Shown here in pieces: positions 1 to 8,023 of a DNA stretch of 64,000 nt. Origin of the DNA: a bacterium (GTDB lineage: Bacteria; Bacillota; Clostridia; Oscillospirales; Oscillospiraceae); NCBI GenBank assembly GCA_004560375.1, contig SFVC01000006.1:11350-75349 (forward strand), written 5' to 3'. A program made the position numbers and the translations under genes. Each line of letters begins with the position of its first letter. Position 1 is the first letter of the stretch. Under the pieces are notes generated by a model. The model had not been told where the DNA came from. It made no database searches and was given only the letters and a program-made list of their open reading frames with translations.

Positions 1-25
1 GAGTAATCCAGCCCCATAACGCAAT

Positions 26-59
26 AAACCGTCCCCGCCCAGATGGGCGGGGACGGTTT
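26..59 (-). terminator. intrinsic terminator after the ABC exporter operon
   Basis: A perfect 15-bp stem with an AGAT/ATCT loop lies 15 nt beyond the stop of the ABC exporter gene. A T-rich tail follows on both strands (TTTATTG on minus, TTTTTGCC on plus), so it may also stop a transcript entering from the left edge. Confidence 0.8.
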
Positions 60-73
60 TTGCCTTGCTTGCC

Positions 74-2275
74 TTAATCCAATTCAAACTGCCCGGTGTA
101 GAGCTGGTAGTACCGGCCCTGCTCCTCCATGAGCTGGGCATGGCTGCCCTTCTCCATGATCTCGCCGTGCTCAATCACCACGATGCAGTCCGCGTTTCGC
201 ACGGTGGACAGCCGGTGGGCGATGACAAACACCGTCCGCCCCTCCATCAGGGCGTCCATGCCCTGCTGGATGTGCCGCTCGGTGCGGGTGTCGATGGAGG
301 ACGTGGCCTCGTCCAGCACCATGATGGGCGGGTCTTTCACCGCCGCCCGGGCAATGGACAGCAGCTGCCGCTGGCCCTGGGACAGGTTGGTCCCGTCCCC
401 CGTCAGCATGGTCTGGTAGCCCTCCGGCAGGCGGCGGATAAAGCCGTCGGCGTTGGCGGTCTTGGCGGCGCTGATGCACTCCTCGTCGGTGGCGTTCAGC
501 CGGCCGTAGCGGATGTTGTCCATCACCGTGCCGGTGAACAGGTGGGTGTCCTGCAAGACCGCCCCCTGGCTCAGCCGCAGGGAGTCCTTCTCGATGTCCT
601 TCACGTCGATGCCGTCGCAGGTAATAAGGCCCCCCTGGATCTCGTAGAAGCGGTTGATCAGGTTGGTGACGGTGGTTTTGCCCGCGCCGGTGGAGCCCAC
701 AAAGGCGATCTTCTGCCCCGGGTCGGCGTAGACGGACATATCCTTCAGCACCGGCTTGCCCTCCACGTAGGAGAAGTCCACATGGCTCAGCCGCACCGCG
801 CCCCGCAGCTCAGTGTAGCAGAACGCCTCCCCGGGGACGTTGCGTACCGCCCCCCGGATCAGGTGATAGCCCATTTGACCGTCCGGGCCGGGGTACTTCC
901 AGGCCCAGCCGTGGGCGGCCATCTCCCCCGGGGTGATGGGGGTGAGGCCTCTGTCCGCCTCCAGCCGCACCCACAGGCCGGTTTTGGAGTCCTGCCCGGG
1001 GGGGAGCAGCTTCAAAGCGCCGTTCTCCTCGTCCGCCTGGCCCAGCTCGGTGAGGGCCTCGCCCGCCCCCACCAGCACGGGCACCAGGGTGAGGCCGCAG
1101 TCCCGGGGCACCTTCCAGGCCCAGCTTTTGGGCCGGCCCTGGCCGCTGAATTTGGACAGGGATCCGTTGGCGTCCTTCTCCACCGGCACCAGGGTGACCC
1201 GGCCCCGATCCACCTCGGGATCGGCGTCCATGACGGCGAAGATGCGCTCCGCCCCCGCCATGGCGGACAGCAGGGAGTTCATCTGCATGGAGATCTGGTT
1301 GATGGGCTGGGTGACCTGCTGGTTGTACTTCAGGTAGGTCACCAGGGAGCCCAGGGTGAAGCCCACGTTCACGCCGGCGCTCATGGCCAGGGCGGCCCCC
1401 AGCACGGCGGTGACGGCGTAGCCGATATAGGTCAGGTTGGAGGCCACGGGCATGATGGCGGAGGAGTAGAACCCGGCCTGGCTGGCCGCCGTCCGGTACT
1501 CCTCGTTGAGGGTCTGGAACCGGGCCTTGGCCTGTTCCTCATGGTTGAAGGCCTTGACCACCTTCATGCCCTCGATCATCTCCTGGATATTGCCGTTCAC
1601 CGCGCCTAACGCGGCCTGCTGCTTAGAGAAATACCTCCGGCTGCGCTTGCCGAACACGGCGAACACCGCCATGACGGCCCCCAGCATCACCACAGAGGCC
1701 AAAAACAGCAGGGGGGACAGGGTGATCATCATGACCACCACGCCCACAAAGGTGACCACGCTGGAGATGAGCTGCACCACCGACTGTTCCAGGGCCATCT
1801 GCACGTTGTCCGCGTCGTTGGTGAAGCGGCTCATGAGCTCGCCGTGGGTGTGGGCGTCGAAGTAGCTCAGGGGCAGCTCCTGGAGCTTGTCGAACAGCTC
1901 CTTCCGCATCCGGTTGCAGCCCTTTTGAGCCAGCTGGGCCATCAGGTTGGCCTGGATATAGGAACATACCGACGCCAGAAGGTAGGCGGCCATGAGCCGC
2001 AGGCAGGAAACCGCCAGCTCAGGCCATTGGGCCTGGCCCGCCGCCCAGGCGCTGGTGATCCCGTCGATGATGGGCTTTTGCAGGTAGGTGGCCGCCACCC
2101 CCAGCAGGGCGGACGCCACCACGCTGACCAGCGCCGCCGCCAGCAGGACGGGCCGGTTGGCGATATACTTCACGGTGCGGAGCATCGTGCGGCGCAGATC
2201 CTTGGGCTTTCCATAGCCGCCGCGGGGCCCGCCATGGGGGCCGCCGGGGCCGTGAGAGCCTTTGTGCTCAGCCAT
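74..2275 (-). CDS. ABC exporter half-transporter (canonical ATP site) with a linker insertion
   Basis: Fused membrane-ATPase multidrug-type exporter subunit of 733 aa; the family is usually about 580-620. Residues 1-25 are Gly/His/Pro-rich and precede a six-helix domain. The C-terminal ATPase has Walker A GSTGAGKTT (near 528), signature LSQGQ and Walker B with a catalytic Glu (VLDEATSSID). Between the helical domain and the ATPase, roughly residues 365-488 are an extra segment containing two related W-A-W-K-x-P motifs and not found in most relatives. The start overlaps the end of the partner ABC gene by 8 nt, so the two are translationally coupled and should form a heterodimer. The substrate is unknown; drugs or lipids are typical. 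Confidence 0.9.
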   Translation of the reverse strand: MAEHKGSHGPGGPHGGPRGGYGKPKDLRRTMLRTVKYIANRPVLLAAALVSVVASALLGVAATYLQKPIIDGITSAWAAGQAQWPELAVSCLRLMAAYLLASVCSYIQANLMAQLAQKGCNRMRKELFDKLQELPLSYFDAHTHGELMSRFTNDADNVQMALEQSVVQLISSVVTFVGVVVMMITLSPLLFLASVVMLGAVMAVFAVFGKRSRRYFSKQQAALGAVNGNIQEMIEGMKVVKAFNHEEQAKARFQTLNEEYRTAASQAGFYSSAIMPVASNLTYIGYAVTAVLGAALAMSAGVNVGFTLGSLVTYLKYNQQVTQPINQISMQMNSLLSAMAGAERIFAVMDADPEVDRGRVTLVPVEKDANGSLSKFSGQGRPKSWAWKVPRDCGLTLVPVLVGAGEALTELGQADEENGALKLLPPGQDSKTGLWVRLEADRGLTPITPGEMAAHGWAWKYPGPDGQMGYHLIRGAVRNVPGEAFCYTELRGAVRLSHVDFSYVEGKPVLKDMSVYADPGQKIAFVGSTGAGKTTVTNLINRFYEIQGGLITCDGIDVKDIEKDSLRLSQGAVLQDTHLFTGTVMDNIRYGRLNATDEECISAAKTANADGFIRRLPEGYQTMLTGDGTNLSQGQRQLLSIARAAVKDPPIMVLDEATSSIDTRTERHIQQGMDALMEGRTVFVIAHRLSTVRNADCIVVIEHGEIMEKGSHAQLMEEQGRYYQLYTGQFELD

Positions 2276-4013
2276 TGCCGTCCCCTCCTTCCTGTTGGGA
2301 GTCGTAGATCTCGCGATAGATTTTGCTGGTTTCCATCAGCTCGTCGTGGGTGCCCACGTCGGCCACGGTGCCCTCGTCCAGCACCACGATCTTGTCGGCA
2401 TACTGCACCGAACTGATGCGCTGGGCGATGATGATGACGGTGGTACCCTTCAGGTTGTCCCGGAAGGACTCCCGGATGCGGCCCTCGGTGGCGGAGTCCA
2501 CGGCGGAGGTGGAGTCGTCCAGAATGAGCACCGCCGGCTTTCGCACCATGGCCCGGGCGATGCACAAACGCTGCTTCTGCCCGCCGGACACGTTGACGCC
2601 CCCCTGCTCCAGGTAGGTGTCAAGGCCCTCGGGGAAGGACTGGATAAAGTCGTAGGCCTGGGCGTCCCTGGCCGCCTGGATCAGCTCCTCCTCGGTGGCG
2701 TTTTCATTGCCCCAGAGGAGGTTCTCCCGGATGGTGCCGGAGAACAGCACGTTGTTTTGCAGCACCATGCCGATGCGCCCCCGGAGGCCGTCCAGCGGGT
2801 AGTCCCGCACGTCCAGCCCGTCCACCAGCACCTGGCCCCGGTGCACGTCGTAAAACCGGGGGATCAGGTTCACCAGGGAGGACTTGCCGGTGCCGGTGCC
2901 ACCCACGATGGCCACGAACTGTCCGGGTTCCACCGTCAGGTTGATGTTTTTCAGCACGTCCTCCCCCGCCCCCTCGGTCTGGTAGCGGAAGGACACGTCC
3001 TTGAACTCCACCCGGCCCCTGGGCGCGGGCAGGGTCTGCTGCGCCCCGTCGGTGACGGAGGGCTGGGTGTCGATGACCTCAAACACCCGGCGGAGGGAGG
3101 CCTGGGAGCGGGTGAGCTGGAGGACGGCCATGCCCACCATCATGATGGACATGAGGATCTGCATGATATAGTCCAGCACGGTCTGGAGGTAGCCCAGATC
3201 CATCTCCAGCCCCAGCACCATCTGGCCGCCGAAGTAGAGCACCAGCACGGTGGCGGCGGCCATGCAGATCATCATCACCGGCTGGATGGCCACCATGCGG
3301 AGCACCGCCCGCAGGCCGGCGGCGGTGAACCCGTCGTTGGCGTCCAGGAACTTCTCCCGCTCCCGATCCTCCCGGACGTAGGATTTCACCACACGCACGG
3401 CGATGAGGTTTTCCTGCACCCGTTCGTTGAGGTGATCCAGGGCCTTCTGCATCTTCTCGAACAGGGGGAAACAGATCTTCATCAGGATCAGCAGCGCCAC
3501 CGCCATGATGGGCAGGATCACCAGCACCACCAGGGCCAGCTTGGGGTTGATGGACAGGGTGAGCACCACGCTGGCGACGAGCATGGTCACCGCCCGAATG
3601 AGGATCCGCAGGCAGATCATGGCGGTGGTCTGGATATTGGTGACGTCGTTGGTCATCCGGGTGATGAGGGAGGAGGAGGAAAATTTGTCGATGTCGGCGA
3701 AGGAGAAGGAGGCCACCCGCTCGAACTCCGCCCGGCGCAGGTTGGCGCCCAGCCCCTGGGCGGCGTTGGTGGCGCACTTGGCCGCCGCCGCGCCGGTGAA
3801 GGTGGCCGCCAGGGCCACCACCACCATCAGCGCCCCGGACTGCCAGATGGGGGCCATATCCTCCTTCAGGATACCCTCGTTGATGATCCGGGCCATGAGC
3901 AGGGGGATGATCAGCTGGCAGACGGTCTCCACAATCACCAGCAGCGGGGAGCCGATGACATACCGCTCATAGCCCTTCATGTAAGAGGCGATGCGTTTTA
4001 ACAAGTCCTGCAC
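2268..4013 (-). CDS. ABC exporter half-transporter (degenerate ATP site)
   Basis: A 581-aa fused permease/ATPase of standard length. The helical domain occupies about residues 1-320. The ATPase has Walker A GGTGTGKSS and signature VSGGQ. The residue after Walker B is Asp instead of the catalytic Glu (LILDDSTSAVD), which is the mark of the degenerate-site subunit in heterodimeric exporters such as the BmrC/BmrD or TM287/288 type. Its partner downstream keeps the Glu, which fits a heterodimer. The gene overlaps the marR stop by 16 nt and the next ABC gene by 8 nt, so the three genes form one operon controlled by the MarR protein. Confidence 0.93.
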   Translation of the reverse strand: MQDLLKRIASYMKGYERYVIGSPLLVIVETVCQLIIPLLMARIINEGILKEDMAPIWQSGALMVVVALAATFTGAAAAKCATNAAQGLGANLRRAEFERVASFSFADIDKFSSSSLITRMTNDVTNIQTTAMICLRILIRAVTMLVASVVLTLSINPKLALVVLVILPIMAVALLILMKICFPLFEKMQKALDHLNERVQENLIAVRVVKSYVREDREREKFLDANDGFTAAGLRAVLRMVAIQPVMMICMAAATVLVLYFGGQMVLGLEMDLGYLQTVLDYIMQILMSIMMVGMAVLQLTRSQASLRRVFEVIDTQPSVTDGAQQTLPAPRGRVEFKDVSFRYQTEGAGEDVLKNINLTVEPGQFVAIVGGTGTGKSSLVNLIPRFYDVHRGQVLVDGLDVRDYPLDGLRGRIGMVLQNNVLFSGTIRENLLWGNENATEEELIQAARDAQAYDFIQSFPEGLDTYLEQGGVNVSGGQKQRLCIARAMVRKPAVLILDDSTSAVDSATEGRIRESFRDNLKGTTVIIIAQRISSVQYADKIVVLDEGTVADVGTHDELMETSKIYREIYDSQQEGGDGNG

Positions 4014-4528
4014 TTCCTTTCAAAAGGGTCTGGGGGAGGGTCGGTTGGCGGGCCCAGGGGATCATGGGGCGGATCCTGCCGCTTGTCCCCGCCGATCTGG
4101 TACAGATTGGCCAGCATCCGGCTGTGGAGCTGCCGCAGCTGCTCCCGCTCCTCCCGGGTGAAGCCCGCGTACATATGGGCGTCCACCTGCCGGAAGGCGT
4201 CCATCCCCTGGGCGATGGCGTCCCGCCCCTTTTGGGTGATGGAGATCCGGTTGCGCCGGGTGTCCTTCTCGTCGGTGCGGCGCTCCACGTAGCCCTGCCG
4301 CTCCAACACCTTCAGCGACGCGGCCACCGTGGGCGGCGCGCTGTGGAGCCGGTCGGCCAGCTCCTTCTGGGTGGGGGCCTGCTCCGGGTCGTCGGGGAGG
4401 CGGAACAGCTCCAGCAGCAGCCGGGGGGAGCCGATATCCCGTAGGCCCCGGGCGCTGAGGGCGGCGGTGCAGGCGTTGTGGTGGGCCCGCATGAGCTGGT
4501 GGAGCAGCAGGCCGGACGGATCGTCCAT
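3998..4528 (-). CDS. MarR-family transcriptional regulator
   Basis: Winged-helix repressor of 176 aa. The recognition region (about 50-105) reads TQKELADRLHSAPPTVAASL, followed by a wing with D-T-R-R-N-R typical of MarR. The last 25 residues are a Pro/Asp-rich tail. The ATG follows a clear AGGAGGG site. It is the first gene of the exporter operon, and a 19-bp near-perfect palindrome lies at its predicted transcription start, so autoregulation and ligand-relieved control of the exporter are likely. The ligand is unknown. Confidence 0.92.
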   Translation of the reverse strand: MDDPSGLLLHQLMRAHHNACTAALSARGLRDIGSPRLLLELFRLPDDPEQAPTQKELADRLHSAPPTVAASLKVLERQGYVERRTDEKDTRRNRISITQKGRDAIAQGMDAFRQVDAHMYAGFTREEREQLRQLHSRMLANLYQIGGDKRQDPPHDPLGPPTDPPPDPFERKCRTC

Positions 4529-4551
4529 AGGGAACCCTCCTAAATCGTTCG

Positions 4552-4570
4552 CACACTAATGATTAGCGTG
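4552..4570. promoter_or_regulatory. probable MarR operator
   Basis: CACACTAATGATTAGCGTG is a 19-bp inverted repeat with one mismatched pair (A/C), centred on 4561. It lies between the -10 box and the ribosome site of marR, where bound repressor would block initiation. Confidence 0.75.
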
Positions 4571-4576
4571 CTCTCT

Positions 4577-4604
4577 ATTTTACCCGGTACAGCGGAAAAG
4601 TCAA
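4577..4604 (-). promoter_or_regulatory. promoter of the marR-ABC operon
   Basis: On the minus strand, TTGACT (4604-4599), a 16-nt spacer and TAAAAT (4582-4577). The predicted start near 4570 falls in the operator palindrome. Confidence 0.7.
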
Positions 4605-4661
4605 CCCCCAAAATAAAAACAATGTAATAATTTTTCCCAGCCCCCGGCCAGGGGATGCAAA

Positions 4662-4690
4662 ACAGCCCTCCGGCGGCGCCGGAGGGCTGT
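4662..4690 (-). terminator. intrinsic terminator of asnS
   Basis: A 13-bp GC-rich stem (ACAGCCCTCCGGC and complement) starts 10 nt after the asnS stop. TTTTGC follows on the minus strand and TTTTAT on the plus strand. Confidence 0.85.
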
Positions 4691-4699
4691 TTTATGGGG

Positions 4700-6094
4700 T
4701 CAAAATTCCGCGTTGCCTACAGTGCGGGGGTGGAGCTCCACATCCCGGATGTTGCTGATGCCCGTCAGGTACATCACCATCCGCTCGAAGCCCAGGCCGA
4801 AGCCCGCGTGGCGGCAGGAGCCGTACCGCCGCAGATCCAGGTACCACCAGTAGTCCTCGGGGTTCAGGCCCAGCTCCGCCATGCGCTGTTCCAGCACGTC
4901 GATGCGCTCCTCGCGCTGGGAGCCGCCGATGATCTCCCCGATCCCCGGCACCAGACAGTCGGCGGCGGCCACCGTCTTGCCGTCGTCGTTCAGGCGCATA
5001 TAGAACGCCTTGATGTCCTTGGGGTAGTCGGTGACGAACACCGGCTTCTGGTACACCTGCTCGGTGAGGTACCGCTCGTGCTCGGTCTGGAGGTCGCAGC
5101 CCCAGTCCACCTTGTAGTCGAACTTGTCGTTGTTCTTTTTGAGAATCTCCACCGCGTCGGTGTAGCTCACCCGGGCGAAGTCGGAGGAGGCCACGTGCTG
5201 TAAGCGCTCCACCAGCCCCTTGTCCACGAAGGAGTTGAAGAAGGCCATCTCGTCGGGGCACTTGTCCATCACGGTGTTGATGATATACTTGATCATGGCC
5301 TCGGCCACGTCCATGTCGTCCGCCAGGTCGGCGAAGGCCATCTCCGGCTCGATCATCCAGAACTCGGCGGCGTGGCGCTGGGTGTTGGAGTTCTCCGCCC
5401 GGAAGGTGGGGCCGAAGGTGTACACGCTGCCGAAGGCCATGGCGAAGTTCTCCGCGTTGAGCTGGCCGGACACGGTGAGGTTGGCCCGCTTGCCGAAGAA
5501 GTCCTTCGACCAGTCCACGCTGCCGTCCTCCAGCCGGGGCGGGTTGTTCATGTCCAGGGTGGTGACCTGGAACATCTCCCCGGCGCCCTCGCAGTCGGAG
5601 GCGGTGATGATGGGGGTGTGGATATACACAAAGCCCCTGTCCTGGAAGAAGCAGTGGATGGCGTGGGCGGCCACCGAGCGCACCCGGAAGGCGGCGGAGA
5701 ACAGGTTGGTGCGGGGCCGCAGGTGCTGGATCGTCCGCAGGTATTCCACGCTGTGGCGCTTTTTCTGGAGGGGATATTCCGGAGCGGACACGCCCTCCAC
5801 CGCGATGGAGGCGGCCTTGATCTCCAGGGGCTGCTTGGCCTCCGGCGTGAGCACCACCGTGCCGGTGACGACGAGGGCGGCGCCCACATTCTGCCCGGCG
5901 ATGTCCTTATAGTTGTCCAGGGCGTTGGCGTCCATGACCACCTGGAGGTTCTTGAAGCAGGAGCCGTCGTTGAGCTCGATGAAGCCGAAGGTTTTCATGT
6001 CCCGGATGGTGCGGGCCCAGCCCATGACGGTGACGGTCTGGCCGTCCAGGCGTTCGCTGTCGGCGAAAACGGAGGCGATGGTGATGCGTTCCAT
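4700..6094 (-). CDS. asnS: asparaginyl-tRNA synthetase
   Basis: Charges tRNA-Asn in the cytoplasm; class II synthetase, 464 aa, the usual size. An N-terminal OB fold (about 15-100, [20 protein letters not shown]) is followed by the catalytic core. Motif 2 includes [20 protein letters not shown] and motif 3 [16 protein letters not shown] near the C terminus. I chose the ATG at 6094 (protein begins [10 protein letters not shown]), preceded by GAGGGA, and rejected an in-frame extension to 6280 that runs back through the promoter, the leader stem-loop and an upstream terminator. Confidence 0.96.
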   Translation of the reverse strand: MERITIASVFADSERLDGQTVTVMGWARTIRDMKTFGFIELNDGSCFKNLQVVMDANALDNYKDIAGQNVGAALVVTGTVVLTPEAKQPLEIKAASIAVEGVSAPEYPLQKKRHSVEYLRTIQHLRPRTNLFSAAFRVRSVAAHAIHCFFQDRGFVYIHTPIITASDCEGAGEMFQVTTLDMNNPPRLEDGSVDWSKDFFGKRANLTVSGQLNAENFAMAFGSVYTFGPTFRAENSNTQRHAAEFWMIEPEMAFADLADDMDVAEAMIKYIINTVMDKCPDEMAFFNSFVDKGLVERLQHVASSDFARVSYTDAVEILKKNNDKFDYKVDWGCDLQTEHERYLTEQVYQKPVFVTDYPKDIKAFYMRLNDDGKTVAAADCLVPGIGEIIGGSQREERIDVLEQRMAELGLNPEDYWWYLDLRRYGSCRHAGFGLGFERMVMYLTGISNIRDVELHPRTVGNAEF

Positions 6095-6125
6095 ATGCGT
6101 TCCCTCGATTCCTGAATGATTTGAC

Positions 6126-6150
6126 GCTCCCGCCCCGCAGGGGCGGGAGC
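6126..6150 (-). promoter_or_regulatory. 5'-terminal stem-loop of the asnS mRNA
   Basis: An 11-bp GC stem with a 3-nt loop starts about 8 nt after the predicted transcription start and ends 32 nt before the ATG. There is no U run, so it is not a terminator. No T-box core (UGGNACCGCG) is present. Confidence 0.55.
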
Positions 6151-6164
6151 AAAAGCTTTGCCTT

Positions 6165-6192
6165 AGTATACCATGTTCTCCGGGTTTTGCAA
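6165..6192 (-). promoter_or_regulatory. asnS promoter
   Basis: Minus strand TTGCAA (6192-6187), 16-nt spacer, TATACT (6170-6165). Confidence 0.7.
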
Positions 6193-6209
6193 GAGGGCGG
6201 GGAGAAAAA

Positions 6210-6231
6210 GCGCCGCCCCGGAGGGCGGCGC
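6210..6231 (-). terminator. intrinsic terminator of the lipoprotein gene
   Basis: A 9-10 bp GC stem followed by TTTTTCTCC on the minus strand, 9 nt after the stop codon. Confidence 0.85.
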
Positions 6232-6239
6232 AGCAGACT

Positions 6240-6806
6240 TTACGCGAGGGCGGCAGGGTCAAAATCCATTGCCACCACATCGTCAGAAAAACTGATCCAC
6301 TCTGTCAATTCAAGCTCAACTGTCGAGGTCTCGCTGGTCAAGACAAATGCACACTGCACGTCAATGGTCGTCCCGGGGCGGACATCCTTCATAGACGCTT
6401 CGGCGTCATAGGCGTCATTGCCTATAATCATCGCGGATTCAAGCTGAACGCCGTCCTGGAACGCCTTTTCCCCAATAGACACCATGGCGCTTGTGGTATC
6501 ATCACTATTGTTTGTCCATGCGTAGGTTATCACGATGGCGGGGTTCCCTTCATAGTCCTTCGTGAGCGCCGCCCCTTTGATCTCCACATGATAGTCGCCC
6601 AAATCCCCGGAGCCAACGGACTGAGCGCCATCGCCGCTGTCCCCATCGCCGGACGGCTCGGAAACCTGCTCCGAGGGAACCTGTTCTGTTATTTTGCTTG
6701 TGCTGTCCGGTTCTTTTCCCGTCCCGCCACCGCCGGAAGTTCCGCAAGCGGCAAGGGACAGTACGACAGCTATCCCAAGCACAAGGGCAAGGACTTGTTT
6801 TTTCAT
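6240..6806 (-). CDS. DUF5067-like lipoprotein
   Basis: A secreted, membrane-anchored lipoprotein of 188 aa. It has a basic N terminus (MKKQ), a hydrophobic segment and a lipobox ending LSLAAC at about residue 20. A Gly/Ser/Glu-rich linker (21-65) leads to a C-terminal beta domain containing NNSDDTTSA and a V-R-P-G-T-T-I-D-V motif that resemble the DUF5067 family as I know it. The ATG at 6806 follows AAAGGAGA; a frame extension to 6860 has no ribosome site. It is monocistronic with its own terminator. The molecular role is unknown. Confidence 0.75.
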   Translation of the reverse strand: MKKQVLALVLGIAVVLSLAACGTSGGGGTGKEPDSTSKITEQVPSEQVSEPSGDGDSGDGAQSVGSGDLGDYHVEIKGAALTKDYEGNPAIVITYAWTNNSDDTTSAMVSIGEKAFQDGVQLESAMIIGNDAYDAEASMKDVRPGTTIDVQCAFVLTSETSTVELELTEWISFSDDVVAMDFDPAALA

Positions 6807-6843
6807 ACTCTTTTCTCCTTTATTATGTTTTCCAACAGACCGG

Positions 6844-6872
6844 CCTGGGGCGGGGCGCACACCCCGCCCAGG
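6844..6872 (-). promoter_or_regulatory. GC-rich stem-loop upstream of the lipoprotein gene
   Basis: An imperfect stem (CCTGGGCGGGG pairing with CCCCGCCCCAGG) lies 38 nt before the ATG. It has no U tract. No convincing promoter was found between here and the terminator at 6895. Confidence 0.4.
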
Positions 6873-6889
6873 CGATCCGCCGGAAACAT

Positions 6890-6925
6890 AAAAAGCGGTG
6901 TCGAGTTAAAATTACTCAACACCGC
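6890..6925 (-). terminator. intrinsic terminator ending a minus-strand transcript of unknown origin
   Basis: Stem GCGGTGT-x-GAGT paired with ACTC-x-ACACCGC (6895-6925), followed on the minus strand by TTTTT (6894-6890). No protein gene on this strand ends just before it, so it ends either read-through from the membrane-protein operon or an antisense RNA to the small RNA locus at 7008-7196. Confidence 0.65.
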
Positions 6926-6972
6926 CTTGAAAAAATCAATGCGAACACAAAACCTATCCCCGTTTTCATGCC

Positions 6973-7001
6973 TTGCTATTCCTGCGGAAAACGGATATAA
7001 T
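6973..7001 (+). promoter_or_regulatory. strong promoter of the small RNA locus
   Basis: TTGCTA (6973-6978), exactly 17 nt, TATAAT (6996-7001). No protein start with a ribosome site follows within 190 nt. Confidence 0.7.
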
Positions 7002-7007
7002 AGGCCC

Positions 7008-7196
7008 GTGGTACGATGTAAATCGCTGTGTTGAGTGGTAAGGTCACTCGCGCAGGGCTATGGGGTGTTGCGAGCACTCCATAGCCTGCCGCCTTTTATG
7101 CTTCCGTTTCCATTCTGACCTATTTCCACGGGAAATGCAAGAGGGTTTCTCGATCAAACAGGCGGCGCGTCCCCCGCGGGACGCGCCGCCCTTTTT
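7008..7196 (+). ncRNA. candidate structured small RNA, 6S-like in size and fold
   Basis: An approximately 189-nt transcript bounded by a consensus promoter and a terminator, without a credible reading frame. It contains a small hairpin (GAGTG 7033-7037 with CACTC 7045-7049) and a long irregular stem (7050-7063 with 7079-7092, including GGCTATGG/CCATAGCC). A closing helix pairs GTGG near 7008 with CCAC at 7126. The size, the rod with an internal opening and the solitary promoter recall 6S RNA, but I see no sequence motif that proves it. A different minus-strand RNA cannot be excluded. Confidence 0.45.
7161..7196 (+). terminator. intrinsic terminator of the small RNA locus
   Basis: A 13-bp GC stem (7161-7190) followed by CTTTTTC on plus. 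It lies between convergent units and probably also stops the membrane-protein operon ending at 7200 on minus. Confidence 0.8.
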
Positions 7197-7199
7197 CAA

Positions 7200-7709
7200 T
7201 CAGTACACCGGGATAAAGAACAGCCAGGGCGCGGTGACGATGGCCATCGCCAGGGCGACGACGTGCCGCTGCCGGTCGTCCAGCAGCTCGCAGGAGCCCA
7301 TGGCCCGCTTGTCGAAGAAGTAGATGCACACACCCGCCAGCGCCACGCCGCCCAGCGTCCACAGGAAGGCCAGCGGGTGGCGGAAGCAGTTCACCGTCAG
7401 GGCCATGACCACATCCTCCAGCCAACCCACTGTCCCCAGCAGCTGCGAGGCCCAGCCGGCGGTCAGCCACCCCAGGAACATCCATACCACCCCGATGGCG
7501 TCGGCGGCGAAGCCCAGCAGCCAGAACTTCCACCACAGCTTTTTCACCACCGCCCCCTTCCGGGGGTGCTTCAGGGCCAGCAGGGCGAACCACAGCACGG
7601 CGCAGTCCACGATCAGGTTGGCGGGGATGACAAACACCAGAAGCTGCGGGAACAGGATCAGGATCCAGATGGGAAAGATCACGTTGTAAATCCGGGTCTG
7701 CTTTTTCAC
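7200..7709 (-). CDS. multipass membrane protein, unknown function
   Basis: 169 aa with about four hydrophobic segments (residues roughly 8-30, 55-80, 85-110 and 140-165) separated by short Lys/Arg-rich loops. I chose the GTG at 7709, which overlaps the stop of the preceding gene by 4 nt (GTGA) and follows AAAGGGG, and rejected a longer frame that only shadows that gene. It is the last gene of a four-gene LytTR/membrane-protein unit. I do not recognise the family. Confidence 0.7.
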   Translation of the reverse strand: MKKQTRIYNVIFPIWILILFPQLLVFVIPANLIVDCAVLWFALLALKHPRKGAVVKKLWWKFWLLGFAADAIGVVWMFLGWLTAGWASQLLGTVGWLEDVVMALTVNCFRHPLAFLWTLGGVALAGVCIYFFDKRAMGSCELLDDRQRHVVALAMAIVTAPWLFFIPVY

Positions 7710-8023
7710 AGGAGTTTCAACCCCTTTCGCTTTTGATACCGGGCCGCGTACACCGCCGCCCAGCCCGCCGCCGACCCGGCGAAGGCCCCCTCCGCCCAGT
7801 ACACCAGCACCTGGGCCAGCAGTACCCGCCAGCCGGACTGGACGGATCTCACATACAGGGCCAGCCCCAGCGCCAGACCGGAGGAGGCGGGCAGGGCAAA
7901 GGCGCAGGGGTTGAGCCGCTGGGCCAGCCGGAGCTGGGCCAGCCCGCAGGCCGCCATCAGGGCGGTGGGCACGCCGAACACCACAACCAGCCCCGCCAGG
8001 GCCAGATAAGAAACACCGCTCAT
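7706..8023 (-). CDS. small membrane protein, unknown function
   Basis: 105 aa, mostly hydrophobic, with three likely helices and a basic C terminus (RYQKRKGLKLL). Its ATG follows directly on the stop of the upstream gene (TGA then ATG), and its own stop overlaps the next start by 4 nt, so it is made by coupled translation with both neighbours. No known domain is visible. Confidence 0.65.
   Translation of the reverse strand: MSGVSYLALAGLVVVFGVPTALMAACGLAQLRLAQRLNPCAFALPASSGLALGLALYVRSVQSGWRVLLAQVLVYWAEGAFAGSAAGWAAVYAARYQKRKGLKLL

Noticed and set aside
65..1609. Long plus-strand frame opposite the ABC exporter gene.
   Set aside because: The minus-strand gene has complete Walker and signature motifs; the plus frame has no ribosome site or recognisable domain.
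6126..6192. A T-box leader for asnS.
   Set aside because: No UGGNACCGCG motif and no terminator with a U run; the leader is only about 65 nt.
6095..6280. N-terminal extension of asnS by 62 residues.
   Set aside because: It runs through the stem-loop, the promoter and the lipoprotein terminator; the ATG at 6094 has a ribosome site and gives the family length.
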